Positions 34,098-45,935 of a stretch of 64,000 bases of DNA are shown piece by piece. Origin of the DNA: Dugong dugon (taxonomy: Eukaryota; Chordata; Mammalia; Sirenia; Dugongidae); assembly GCA_030035585.1 (NCBI GenBank), contig CM057460.1, forward strand, positions 134,586,714-134,650,713, given 5' to 3'. Under the pieces are notes generated by a model, which was given only the letters and a program-made list of their open reading frames with translations, searched no databases and was not told the origin of the DNA. Position 1 is the first letter of the stretch. Each line of letters starts with the position of its first letter. The position numbers and the translations under genes were made by a program.

Positions 34098-34910
34098 CAT
34101 ATTGAAGATGGTAGTCCACTGTGAGCCTGGATCCTTAAATAATTAAAACCTCTAGCCCAGACTCTTATCTGAGAAAGAAATTAATTTCTACATTCCTTAA
34201 GGTACTAATTTATTATTCAGTCTCTTGTACAGTAGCTTAAACTACCTTAGCATTGGGCTGGGTACATAGTGAACCTTCAGTAAATTGCAGTTACTGTTTA
34301 AGTAACCAAGAAGCAGGAAACACCTTTATGCACTTTTTTCTTTGCAATGAAATCACATTATTGAAACAAGTAACTAAATCCCTCTGCCTGTCTCACAGTT
34401 CTAAGATCAATCAAATTATCATTTCATACAGAGTATGTGATGTTTGTTAACTAATGTTTCCAAAGACCTTTGAGAGTCTAATAGTTTAGTGAAAAGTAAT
34501 AACATATTAATGAGTATTTACACAGTTACCACATTACTCATATGTCAGAATTCTTAAGCAAAGACTGCTGTGTTTGGAGAAATAATAGGAACACACTAAT
34601 TTAAGAAAAATGTAGGGAATAAAACCTTTAGGGGAGCTCTAGTCAGATAGTTTCCAATAAAACCCTAGGGATTCAATCAGAGCCATACTGACTTTAAGAA
34701 AATAATAACTGAAGTAATCATAACCGAGTTCCATGTAAGTGAAAATATTTAACATGCTCAAGTTTCCAATATTTTAAATCATAAAAATAAATTTCCTAGT
34801 TACATAATGATATGAGAATATTAGATTTTGTACATCTTTTACTTGTTAGTTTTTTAAATTCCCAAAGCCTTTCCTTTCAGTAAAGGAATTTGTATAAGGC
34901 ATGCCTCCTG

Positions 34911-34989
34911 TTTTGACCTCTACTCTCACAAAAAAAAGTAGGAAAGAGCTTAAGAGAAAATGAGTTATATATACAGATGATTGATATAA
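34911..34989 (+). repeat. unnamed dispersed repeat, copy 2
   Basis: It shares 'ttttgacctctactctcaca', an A run, 'gaaagagctt' and 'atatata' order with 32323-32400, in the same orientation about 2.6 kb away. Confidence 0.6.
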
Positions 34990-35052
34990 TTTGTATATAT
35001 ATGTATCTTTTTAGATATATATAAATATAGCATAGTATTATATATAGTGCTG

Positions 35053-35055
35053 TAT

Positions 35056-35087
<32 letters not shown>

Positions 35088-35088
35088 A
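35053..35088. repeat. compound (TA)n(GA)n microsatellite
   Basis: A TA run passes directly into a GA run, and the whole is directly readable in the sequence. Confidence 0.95.
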
Positions 35089-36067
35089 TATCATTATTTA
35101 TAAATCTGAACTTAGCCACCCTGCTGTAGCTCTAGGGAGCATTTTAGAGCATTCTTAAAACAATTCAGTATCTTTGAAGCAGAGAGTATCATGGTATATA
35201 GTAATTAGATAGGGGCATTAAATTAAAAAGGACAGTGGAGACGCCTAACTTCTTACAAGGGAAGCTAATAGAATAAAGAAAGCACTTAAGTGTATCAAGT
35301 CCAATGTGCATATACTTTTTTTAAAAAAAATTGAATTGAATTGCTGATTTCTTAATGAAATATAATAGTTTCCTAAGAAATAATCACCAGAATGATTTTT
35401 TTCCTTAGGTCCCCAGCAAGCAGTTTTTTGTCTTTAGTATTTAAAGTTAATACTTAGATTCATAAATATGTTCTTTAAATGTGATAAACTGGCTCAAGCT
35501 CTGATTTTTGTAACTGTACCCAGAGTTTTGAGATGGATTTACAAACATATTTAATTTCTTGCTGCGTTTCAGTACTTCAAAAATTAGATTAAAATATGAT
35601 ATAATCAAATGTTTCTTGAGCATCTATTAAGTGTACAGCACTGTGGGAAGCCCCTCCCCCACAAAAAATGGAACCTCAAAGTGGAGCAATGGACAAGAAC
35701 TTAGAAATCTCCTAGTCTACTGTCTTCTACTATTTCTTTTTTATGAGGATTGGAAAAAAGCTGGAAAGAATTTTTCCCACATATAGGATCACAAAGCCAA
35801 TTCACAAAAGTCTAGCTCCTCTCATTATCCCAGGGCAATGATCTCTTTTTTTCTCTTTCAAAAATATCATTTATTCATTCAACAAAAATATTTACCAAAC
35901 ACCAACTATTTGCAATTCAGGGTGCCAAGCACTGAGGATATAAACAAAATGACGTGAAAATTTTTTAAAATTATTTTAACAGCTGTCCTCAAAATGCCTC
36001 TCAGGAAGGGAACGGTCTTCATTTGGGGAAATTACTTGATAGAGACTTATGGTAAATAGTGACACCT

Positions 36068-36629
36068 TAGGGTGAATAAGGGAGAATGAAGAAAACTAAA
36101 GACACAAGGGAAAAATTAGTCCAAAGGACTAATGGACCACTACTATCACGGCCTCCACCAGACTGAGTTCAGTACAACTAGATTGTGCCTGGCTACCACC
36201 ACTGACAGCCCTAACAAGGATCATAATAGAGAGTACTGGACAGAGCTGCAGAAAAACGTAGAACAAAATTCTAACTCACAAAAAAAAAGACCAGACTTAC
36301 TGGCCTGACAGAGACTGGAGAAACCCCAAGAGTATGGCCCCAGGACACACTTTTGGTTCAGTAATGAAGTCACTCCTGAGGTTCACCCTTTAACCAAAGA
36401 TTAGACAGGCCTATAAAACAAAATGAGACTAAAGGAGCACAGGGGCAAGGACTAGAAGGCAGGAAGTGATAGAAAAGCTGGTAATAAAGAACCCAGGATC
36501 CAGAAGGGAGAGTGTTGACATGTGGCGGGGTTGTTAACCAACATCATAAAATAATATGTGCACTGTTTGATGAGAAGCTAGTTTGTTCTGTAAACCTTCA
36601 TCTAAAGTATTAAAAAAAAAAAAAAAAAA
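36068..36629 (+). mobile_element. L1 3'-UTR fragment with poly(A)
   Basis: It carries the 3' UTR modules 'ctccaccagactgagttcag', 'ggctaccaccactgacagcc' and 'gttctgtaaaccttcatcta', with a 19-A tail ending at about 36629. No ORF2 sequence remains. The TSD is not evident, so the left edge is approximate. Confidence 0.85.
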
Positions 36630-36639
36630 GAGGTGGCAT

Positions 36640-37010
36640 CTATTTCTCCTTCTCTGGAATCTGGGCTAGTCTTGTGACTTATTTTGAACAATAGAATGGG
36701 GTAGAACTTGGCCGGATTCTTAAGAAGACTGACAGCTTACACTTTCCTTCCTTTTGAACCCGGAGGCCATGCTGTTAGGAAGTCCACGCTATCCTGCTGG
36801 AGAAAAAGGCCATGTGGAGGAGAACTGAGGCCACCTGACAGCCAGCATCAAAGCTTCAGACATGTAAGTGAGGCCTTCCCGGACTTTCAAGTCCAGCTCA
36901 GCTGCCGCTGAATGCTATTGCAAGAGTATCCCCAGCCAACTCCAAAGGAGCAGAACTCAGTCAACCCAGAAATTATAGGAAATAATAAATTGCTATTTTA
37001 TGGGGGAAAA
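36640..37010 (+). repeat. MLT1-like LTR
   Basis: 'tcttgtgacttattttgaac', 'ggccatgtggaggagaactg' and 'aaattataggaaataataaa' follow the MLT1 LTR pattern. The AATAAA at about 36983 is in the expected place. The 67-codon frame at 36708-36911 runs through the LTR and is not a gene. Confidence 0.7.
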
Positions 37011-37612
37011 AAAGTTGTTATTCTTAAATTATCCTAAAATACTCTCATAGTAATTAGTCTCATAGGGCTCATTTTCACATTTTATCAATTTATTAATATT
37101 TTCTAAAAGAGTATTTACAACCTAAAATGTCTTTGACTGCAAAAAAAATTATCTACAATGGAATAAATTTTTGAAGTAGCGTCAGACAAGCAGAACATTG
37201 AATACCAACCAGATCTTTTCCAGCTTTAAGAAAGAGTAGTGAATACAAGAAGATAACATAATATGCAACTCAGTGTGAATTAAGAATTTCACTTAGTTTA
37301 TATAAATCTTTATGTTTGGGCAAGAATATATTAAACTAAGTTTTTAGTGATAATTTTTGACATTATTTGATTTCCTCCCTCTTTATAATCAAGAATACAA
37401 CTGTAAGTCCCTGCTTTCTGTATAACAAAAATATTTCTAACTCAAAACTCCTGCACAAGATCATGTTTGCTTCAGCACCACTTCTTTAAATATGAATTTT
37501 ACCTACAACTCTATCTATCTGAGATTATCTTGACTCCAGTCTTTTAAGAATGTTGTATTTAAAATTCTAAGGCAGTGATCTCCAAGAATTACCTGTCACT
37601 ACAGAGGGGTGA

Positions 37613-37731
37613 GGAGCCCTAGTGATGCAGTGATTAAGAGCTTGGCTGCTAACCAAAAGGTCAGCAGTTCAAATCCACCAACCGTTCCTTGGAAACCCTA
37701 TGGGGCAGTTCTACTCTGTCCTATAGGGTCA
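37613..37731 (+). mobile_element. tRNA-headed SINE lacking the RTE tail
   Basis: The head and B box are well preserved ('ggtcagcagttcaaatccac') and the body reaches 'ctgtcctatagggtc'. The sequence then changes abruptly to 'aaggggggacactagatcaa', so the RTE-derived end is missing. Loss by later deletion or a recombination breakpoint would both explain it. Confidence 0.88.
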
Positions 37732-40105
37732 AGGGGGGACACTAGATCAAGTCCGTTGAGATTCAAATTTGTTTTTCCAGGAAAGTCAGATCTGAGCTTA
37801 CAATTATCCACATGAGTAAATGGGAGCAGCCAAAAGTCATTTCTATTTTAATTTAGAAGGCATTATATGATTTTTGAAGTAAATTTGTCTCCTTAATTAT
37901 GTTTGTTTACACTGATGCTAAAATGAGTGTGGTTTGCTTTCCTGAGCATGTATGGATTGATTTTCAGAGAAGGTGCTCAAAAGTGGGAGAAGGATACACA
38001 TGGTTTTAATAATGGCTATGGATACCCTATAAAGTATGTAATTCACATAAGGATAATGAAAGACCTTTTAGTTCACTCAATTATCTGGTTAGATAAATAT
38101 AAACTCTAACCAGGCTTCTCTTGTTCAGTTAGCACACTTTTGGGAAGCCTCCTTCTGGGTCAGCAAGTATAAGCTCCAGGAATACACAGTTATTGTTATC
38201 CCAGGTAAAACATTTTTTACAGTCAATGAATTGTTAAAACCCAGTGAAGGTCACTTACACTGTTAACATTTTTCTGCAGAATGTTCTTACGTAAGCCCCA
38301 GGAAAATAAGCAGGCAAGAATCCAGTCTAGGTGAGTTAAGAACAATTATGAACCCTCAGAGCCAAAGCTTCTGGCTATCTCTGTCCGTCTTGCCTTCAAT
38401 TTGGTCCTCTTTTAATCTCCTTCCATTGAAGCCTAGAGTATTTCCCACAAGAAGCCAGGCCGGATTCCAGCTCTCCTAGGACATGATGGATTCTTAAGGG
38501 AATGACCTTCTCCAAAAGTTTTTTTTAAGCCAAAGAGAGAACAAAGCTAAAGACACCGTGAAACTACCTTCTCTTTCTAACTTTAACTCAACTTCAAATT
38601 ATTCACAAAGGTTAAACAGAGTTATATTCTGTTAGAGCTGGAAGAGAAGCTGGTAATCATCTAGTTCAAAACTCATTTTCAGATGGGGAATGGAGTCCCA
38701 GAGAGAATGAGTGATCTGCATGAATGCACACAAGTTTAGACTAGAACCTGGTTCGACCGAAACTGAGCCCTTAAGAGTTTCATAGACACCCTGAAGTTAA
38801 ATTTCCTCCCAAAAAAATATCATACATTTCAGTACAGACCCTAAAACAATTAGCTTGAGAGCTATGTCTGTTTTGGATTTTTCTATAGAACAACTCTTTG
38901 TCCAATTCTCAATCCCTTTAGTGAAGACAATTGGGGTTGACAATATTTCAAACTTTCTTTCCTAACTGTGAACATCTATTTATCTAGATGACCTAGTCTC
39001 TTATTTTTCCAGCATATTAGAAATGAGTCTGTGAATTTTTGCAAAAGTAATATTTCTTGAGGTATTTTTCTGGGTCTCTCCAGAGGTCCTGCTGTGAGAA
39101 CTATTTAAGCTAGAAAATGATAATAAAGAATGGGACTTCTTCCACTCATAGTATGGTTCCCATTAGGACATAGTCTACATTTATAGTTGAAAACCTTGTT
39201 AATTGAGTTACTATTATATGATCAAAAATACTTCACATTTACAAAAAGTAAAACACATTAGGGGAAGGTCAGTTTGACAAAAGTGTGATATTTGCAGAGA
39301 GAGCCAAAGGTTATCCATTTAAAAGGTCAAGTTAAATAAGACACCATTAGATCTCATTTGGCCTCCCACCCCTCAAGATTCATAAAGTCACATTTTATTG
39401 ATCTTAGGGGAATGAGTTTTGCCTTAACTTGTTTCACTTGGCCTATCTATATTACTCAGACTCTTCTGACAGACAAGTTCAGCAAATATCACACTTCGAT
39501 GTGTCTTGCTGACCTTTTTTCAAACTGGCTTTTCCTTTTTCCCTATTAAATGTTTTTGAACAGAGAGCATATTTTATTTTGTTTAGAAAGATGAAATAAA
39601 TGGTGAGAATATATTCATCTACATGGCTGTGAGAGTAAAATAGACATCAACAACATAATTTTTAGAAAAACACAGTCTCAACCAGTTCTGAAGACACAGA
39701 CTTTTGTACCAAGAATGTACATAGCTATTAAACCAATGGTGTCCTACTACCAATGGTATGATCTCAAAGAGAAATGAAAAAGTTCAGAGAAAAGTATCTG
39801 AAGTGCCAAGACTTTCCTTTGTGCAATATAAATATTTAGACCAAAAGTTTAAATCTGAAAGATGCTGAAAGTAAATTGGCTTGAAGTGATTGACACACTG
39901 CTACATTTCAAGAGGAACTGAAGTTGCCAGGGCTTCCCTTCCACCACACCTCACCCACCTGACCCTTATCTCTACATCAGCTCCCAACTTTGGGTGCCTC
40001 TTATCATCTGTTTATTTCTCCCAAGTTGCCAAGACTTGCATGAGAAAGACATAAAGTGTGTTGATAGAGCTTACTAAAGATTCATTCTGCTGTTATTGGG
40101 TAGTA
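37732..40105. other. unassigned stretch
   Basis: No gene is recognised. Bases about 38625-38735 ('gttagagctggaagagaagc', 'gatggggaatggagtcccag') resemble an old CR1/L2-clade or MIR-class repeat. Everything else is unassigned. Confidence 0.4.
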
Positions 40106-40400
40106 GAAAAAACATGGACTCTGGGGACAAAAAGGCCCCCATATCCACCTCTCTACATCCTTCCCATAGTTGTTTCATCCATTCTCATCATCTCAAGTGT
40201 CATCCATTGGTGCTATAAAACACAGCTATCTGTGCTGAACTGGAAAAACCTCTGAGTTTTATGACACCTAAATTCAAGTATAAGCTCCACAACTTACTAG
40301 CTGAGTTACTGTGAGCAAACTATTTAAATTATTTGATTCTTACTTTCCTCTTTAGTTAAATCAGGGTAATAATCCTTATCATTCAAAGTTACACATAAAA
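40106..40400 (+). repeat. MIR-like SINE sequence
   Basis: 'caacttactagctgagttac' and 'tttccttctttag'-like wording at 40290-40370 follow the MIR body. An earlier MIR-head-like word ('gtagaaaaaacatggactct') lies at about 40108. Confidence 0.6.
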
Positions 40401-40469
40401 AAGGTATGTAATAAACATAGAAAGATATGTAATATACATAATACAGTGTCTGCTGCATAATAGGCTACA

Positions 40470-41165
40470 GTGTAGTGAATCTTTTAATATGGCCCTTCTA
40501 GCCATGATCTTTGTAACTCCCATCAAATGACTGGGTGGGACTATGTAAATGAGATGCTTCTGGCCCACCAAGGGGACTGGATAGCTTGCTAATAATGTAA
40601 ATAAGGTATATGTCACCCTTAGGGAGTGAGATCATGCAAATAAGGTGTATGGAACCCTAACGAGGGGATTGGTCAGTTTTACCATCCCACTGGGCTTAAA
40701 GGGAGACAAGGGGGCTGTAACATGGAAGACAGCGAGAGATGGCAGCACAGCAGTAGCAAGAGCAATAGCAGTGTGAGATGGCAGGAACCAGGAGACCGGT
40801 GCTAGACAACTGCGGTGAAGCTTGCCAACCCACAGAGCTAAGAGTTGTAACGCTCACCCAAGAAGGCCCTCAGCAGGGCTCAGCAGCTGAAGGCCCCTAG
40901 CAAGACCCAGTGGCAGAGGGAGAGAAGAAGCTGTCCTAAACAAAGAACTGTGTCCTGAGTTGTTCCTATTACTTCCAAGTTGATCCTGATCCCAAGTTGT
41001 ACCCTGTTACTTCCCTAATAAACTACTTAACTGTAAGTACTGTTTGTGAGTTCTGTGAGATGTTGCAGCGATGGGAGGGAAAGGGAGTAATTGGTGTTAG
41101 AGTTGATGGAGTGGAACAGTTTGGACAAGTTGGACATTTGGGACATCTTTAACCTCTGCCTCATA
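40470..41165 (+). repeat. ERV LTR (same family as 27040-28116, opposite strand)
   Basis: The R/U5-like block at about 40974-41060 contains 'gatcctgatcccaagttgta', AATAAA (41017-41022), 'cttaactgtaagtactgttt' and 'gtgagttctgtgag', which the minus-strand LTR near 27.1 kb repeats. The U3-like part (40540-40690) has three similar units, each with an octamer-like word. No internal retroviral sequence is seen on either side, so it is probably a solo LTR. Outer edges are approximate. Confidence 0.7.
40543..40641 (+). promoter_or_regulatory. three octamer-like (POU-type) words in LTR U3
   Basis: ATGTAAAT at 40543-40550, ATGTAAAT at 40595-40602 and a perfect ATGCAAAT octamer at 40634-40641 lie in loosely repeated units ('taaataaggtatatg', 'caaataaggtgtatgg'). 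Octamer words bind POU factors. Activity here is inferred, not shown. Confidence 0.45.
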
Positions 41166-41407
41166 GGAACAGCTTTGCATTGATGCTTATAAAAGAAATT
41201 ATTATTTAGTGGCCCTTAAAATAATAATAATAATAAGTGTTGTTCTTTATATACCTTAGTTCCTCATACACTGTTCAAGAAATTTATTGAGTTGATTAAA
41301 TTAATTACCTTGCTTCCTTTATATTAAATTTAAATGGTACAAAAAAATCATCCCACCATCTTTTCTTTTTCACCTTCACCTTCAGTACTGTATTAAAAGG
41401 CAATAAT

Positions 41408-42683
41408 GAACTATTCACAATAGCTAAAGGGTAGGAACAACCTAAATGCTCATCAGCAGATGAATGGATAAACAAAATGTGGTACATACATACAATGGAA
41501 TACTATTCAGTCAGTAGGAGAAATGAAGTCTTGATACATGCTACAATATGGATGGAGCTGGAAGATACTATGCTGACTGAAATAAGCCAATCACAAAAGG
41601 ACAAATATTGTATGACCTGACTTATATAAAAAGATAAGAAAAGGCAAATGTACAGAGAATAAAGTTTATTAGTGGTTACTGGGATCAGAAAGGAGAAGGA
41701 AATGGAAGAGAGGGGTAAACAGTGATGGAAATATCACATTGATTAAGGGAAGGACTGCACAGTCAATTATTGTAATTGCTGTCAATAAGTTGTACACCTG
41801 TAAAAAGTTGAATTGGCAAAAGTTGTATGATAGATACATTTCCAACAACAACAAAGAGTAGCTGCTGAAGCTGCTTATGTACAACCAAAAACCTCATGGG
41901 ATTTGGTTTCTTGGTTTGGAGGTTTAGGGTCATGGTTTCACAAGACATCCCAGTTGACTGGCCTAATAATATTATTTAGTGCTTCTGTTCTACCTCCCTG
42001 TTCGTTGTGTAGTATGCGAGGTCTTAATAGCTCGCTAGTGGCCATCCCAGGCACAATTGGTCTCTACTCACCTAGAGCAACAAAGGAAGAAAGAGAGTCA
42101 AAAATAGGAGGAGAATATGGAATGTGTGGCTAACTGCCTCCATGAACAACTGCCTCCTTTGTCATGAAATCAGAACTGGATGGTGCATGGCAACCACTAC
42201 TGAACATTTTGATCAAACATTCTGTAGAAGAATCCTGATCAAAAGGGGGAAAATACAGACCAGAATTTCACATTATCTTGGACTCCAAATTTTCTGGAGC
42301 CATGAAGGTTGGATGAATCCCTGAAACTATTGCCTTGGGTTAATCGTTAAACTTTAAACCAAAAATATCCCCTAAAGTCTTCTTAAAACCAAATAATAGT
42401 TTAGCTTAACTAGTAAAAAAAAGTCTCCTTGAGCATTATGTTCTTTTAAGAACTATCTATATGGGAACAAATTAACAACAGCAACTCAAAAGATTAGATA
42501 GGAACTGTAGCGAGCAGGGAATCTATGTTAATTGCGGCGGAACAACTCAGAAAGGAAGGTGAGAATGGTTGCACAACTCAAAGAATGTAATCAATGCCAC
42601 TAAATAGTACATGTAGAAACTGTTGAATTGGTGTATGTTTTGCTGTGTATATTCTCAACAATAACAAAATAAATAATTTTTTT
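41408..42683 (+). mobile_element. 5'-truncated L1 with TSDs
   Basis: It starts inside the ORF2 C-terminus ('ctattcacaatagctaaagg', 'gatgaatggataaacaaaat'), continues through the 3' UTR and ends in an A-rich tail. An exact 11-bp TSD 'aaggcaataat' flanks it at 41397-41407 and 42684-42694. Its 3' UTR end ('ttggtgtatgttttgctgtg') differs from the type at 36068 and 52564, and matches the fragment at 8549. Confidence 0.92.
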
Positions 42684-42694
42684 AAGGCAATAAT

Positions 42695-43042
42695 AGTTCA
42701 GGATAGATAAGGAAAATCTGTGAGAGAACAAATATAAGCATTAGTACAGTATAACCAGAAACTAAGTGGGTATGGAATGTTCAATAAATAGTTTAAATAG
42801 TTTGAGCCACTAGAGGGAGTGAGCACAGGTATGATTGAAACAAGATAAAAATTACATTATACTATTTTTTTGGTTGGCAACCACAACTTTTGACCAGAAA
42901 TAATCATTCTTCTGTTTAAAAAAATGTAAATACTTAATGAAGATAGAAGCTGCATAGAATACATAAAATTATTTCTTATAAAACAAAAGTAAAATTTGAA
43001 CAACAGTTTATGCAGGCATTATGAGTTTTTAAAAATACTAAA
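42695..43042. other. spacer between two L1 insertions
   Basis: About 350 bp with no recognisable repeat or gene. It ends in the left TSD of the next L1. Confidence 0.4.
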
Positions 43043-43363
43043 GGCAGAGTTCCGGCAAAATGGCACTCTAGGCAGAAGCACCATGCCATCCCTCCACAGC
43101 AAAGATCTGAAAAACTAAGCCGAACAGAGAATACAACAATCCTGAAACCCTAAAACATCAAATGAAGAGATAAAGAACTCAGCCAAGCACTAAATGGAGT
43201 GAAAAAAACTGACAGAGAACGGAGAGCGAGGAGAGATTCATGCAGAGGTCCCCTACCAGCTAATGCAGCACGGATCCGCCATCTTGGACTCCTATCAGAG
43301 AACAGCAAACAAGGGGTATGAGAAAGCAGCCCACGGAGTGTCCAGCAGGAAACAAAACAACCG

Positions 43364-43912
43364 GTAATTTGCAATATATGCTTTCCCACCCCCCACACTT
43401 CTTCACCCTGACTCGGCCTCCTCTGCTTCATGCGGCCACAATCTCTTGACCGGGAAACACCGGCTGCTTGGATTCTACACACCCGAATGAGCCGGCTCTC
43501 TGAGTGCCATTTGTTGGCTGCTGGTGTTGCTTTTTTCCACTTCATTTGATTTCTTCTTAGCTCTCACCACCTTCCCCTCCTTTCGCTCAAAATACCTGGC
43601 TCCGTGCGCCATCTTTGCTTCTTCCTGAGGGGCTGCAGAGCTCCAGTAATTTGTGATATATGCTTTCCAACTCCCTACCCTTCTTCACCTACACTCGGCC
43701 CACTCTGCTTCCCGCGGACACAGTCTCTTGTCCAAGAAACACCAGCCCACACTAGCTGGGTCTCTGAGTGCCATTTGTTGGCTGCTAGTGTTGCTTTATT
43801 TTCTGTTTCTTTTAATTTCTTCCTTCCCTCTCACCACCTCCAACTTCCTTTCGCTCAAATACCTAGCTCCGTGCACCATCTTTGCTTCTTCATGAGGGGC
43901 TGTGGAGCTCCC
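43364..43912 (+). repeat. two tandem units in the L1 5' UTR
   Basis: Unit 1 (43364-43645, 282 bp) and unit 2 (43646-43912, 267 bp) both begin with 'gtaattt' plus 'gatatatgctttcc'-like sequence. Both contain 'gtgccatttgttggctgct' and end 'gaggggctg' plus 'gagctcc'. Tandem monomers in an L1 5' UTR usually carry the promoter (as in mouse L1), and that role is inferred here. Confidence 0.85.
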
Positions 43913-44983
43913 TTCAAGTGTGGAGCTGCTTCCTGGTCTGGGCTGCCGCGCTGGTAGGATCCCAGGACTTTTGTTCTTTTGTTTGTTTTCTTTTCCCTTC
44001 CTTGAGTAGAGAGCCCTTTCTGGCCAGGCGGTGCTGCATGGCAAGGAGACTTCCCACTTGGCTTGCACAGACATGCAAAGGGATCCCTGAGGGTGTTTCT
44101 TGTTTCGTTGGGGTTTTTTTTTTTTCCTGTTTTTTTGGGGGGCCTTTCTTGTTCTTTTTTTTAATTTGTTTTCTTTTCTTTTCCCTCTTTTTCCCTTTTT
44201 GCTTTCTTCATTCCTCAGTTTCTCATCTCTCTGTATTTTCCTTCTCTTTCTGTTCCCTGAATACCTGGTGTTGTATACCTCTACGCCTTCTAGCCAGGCT
44301 GGACTGCAACACTGGAGAGCGACTGCCCCAGACCTCATAGCTTCACAGGTGGGATCCCTGAGAACTTTCCAGTTCTTAAACCTTTCTGATTTTTATTTAT
44401 TCATTCTTTTCTTTTCTTCCTCTTCCCCTTTTTGTTTTTCTCCATTTCATAGTCTCTCATCTCTCCACTCCAACGGCAAGTTACCCTAGCTTTCTTTTTT
44501 GTTTGTTTATATGTTTTTGGCTCCTGTTCCTGTCTCCTCTCTTCCATATCCATCTTAGCTCAACACATAACAATCTCCCCACTGCATCCTGCCTACCTGC
44601 ACCATGCGCTTGACATCACAACACCAAGCAGCACAGGCAGAGCCTACTAGAACCTGTCCTGCACTGATTACCGACCCGCTCTGGTGGCTGTAGTAAGTGC
44701 CACAAACAACCCATTGCAGTAACTCTTCTTCAGCTAGACCTGCCCTGCCATACCATATCTGAGTGACTGACCTGCCAATTGGAGAAGGAGGTGAAAAGTA
44801 TTGTGCCCACAGATGAGCAAACAACAAAGAACACACAGTCCGCTGGCTCAGACCTAGTCAAATTAAAAAAAAAAAAAAAAGAGGGATGAAACAAACAAAT
44901 CTACAATCAATAAATGATAAAAATAACTGCTGAATGCCCGAAGACAGCAGACAATATATAAACATTTACAAAAACAGGACAGG

Positions 44984-45935
44984 ATGGTTTCAGTAGGTGT
45001 CCAAAATAAAACACCAAATGACTCTCCAGTGGAAGAAAATGCACTAGAACTACCTGATAGGGAATTCAGATCTCTAATACTCAGAATTCTCTAAGAGCTG
45101 AGGCAAAAAGCTGACAAACATGAGGAAAAAATTGACAAATTCATGGAAAATACACAAAAAAATTGGAAGAATTCAGGAAAATAATGCAGGAACAAAATGC
45201 CAAAATAAATTCACAACTAGAAATTATACAAAGACAACAGTTAGAACTCCAAAAGATAAACAAAAGATTTCAGAAATGGACAGTGTCATAGAAGGGCTGA
45301 GAAGCAGATCTGAAACGGTGGAAGACAGGATCAGTGGAATTGAAGACAAACACTTGGCTACAACTCTGTTTCAGGAAAACTCAGAAAAAAGAACAAAGAA
45401 AAATGAAGAGACCTGGAGAGTTATGTGGGATACAATCAAAAGCAAAAATTTGCAAGTGATTGGAATTCCAGAACAGGGGGAGAAAACAGAAAACACAGAG
45501 AGGATCATTGAAGAATTGCTGACAGAAAACTTCCCCAATATCATGAAAGATAAAAAGCTGGCCATCCAAGAAGCTCAACAAACCCCATATAGGAGAGACC
45601 CCAAAAGAAAATCATCAAGGCATATCATAATCACACTCGACGAAACCAAACAAAGAATCCTGAGAGCAGGTCACGTAAAACAAGAAGTCACATACAGAGG
45701 AGAAACAATAAGACTAAGCTCAGATTATTCGGCAGAAACCATGCAGGAAAGAAGGCAATGGAATGACATATATAAAATATTGAACGAAAAAAATTGCCAG
45801 CCAAGAATAATATAGCCTGCAAAACTCTCGTTCAATTTTGATGGTGAAATTAGGTGATTTCCAGATAAACAGAAATTAAGGGAATATGTAAAAGTGAAAC
45901 CAAACTTACAAGAATTATTAAAGGGAGTTCTTTGA
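44984..45935 (+). pseudogene. L1 ORF1 (RNA-binding chaperone) pseudogene
   Basis: The likely start is the ATG at 44984, giving 'MVSVGVQNKTPNDSPVEENA' and then 'LELPDREFRSLILRIL', the usual ORF1p opening. A TAA at 45092 and a frame change follow. The main open part (45120-45815, 231 codons) holds the coiled coil, the RRM ('NLQVIGIPEQGEKTENTER') and the C-terminal domain ('LSSDYSAETMQERRQWNDIY'). A TAG at 45813-45815 replaces the tyrosine expected before PAKL. Homology continues to the natural stop at 45933-45935. It is a short distance from functional in sequence terms but clearly broken. Confidence 0.92.

Larger units (their letters stand above)
34098..36060. other. AT-rich unassigned stretch with small repeats
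   Basis: It contains copy 2 of the dispersed repeat (34911-34989), a TA/GA microsatellite (about 35053-35088), and an L2-like piece at about 35865-35950 ('ttattcattcaacaaaaata', minus-strand L2 end). The 80-codon minus-strand frame at 34877-35119 encodes the microsatellite and is not a gene. Confidence 0.45.

Noticed and set aside
34877-35119. An 80-codon Ile/Tyr-rich minus-strand frame
   Set aside because: It translates the TA/GA microsatellite and flanks.
36708-36911. A 67-codon frame as a small gene
   Set aside because: It lies within an MLT1-like LTR and its text follows the LTR consensus.
43796-44340. A 180-codon Lys-rich minus-strand frame and a 152-codon Phe-rich plus-strand frame
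   Set aside because: They mirror a polypyrimidine tract in the L1 5' UTR. Low complexity and opposite-strand overlap argue against a protein.
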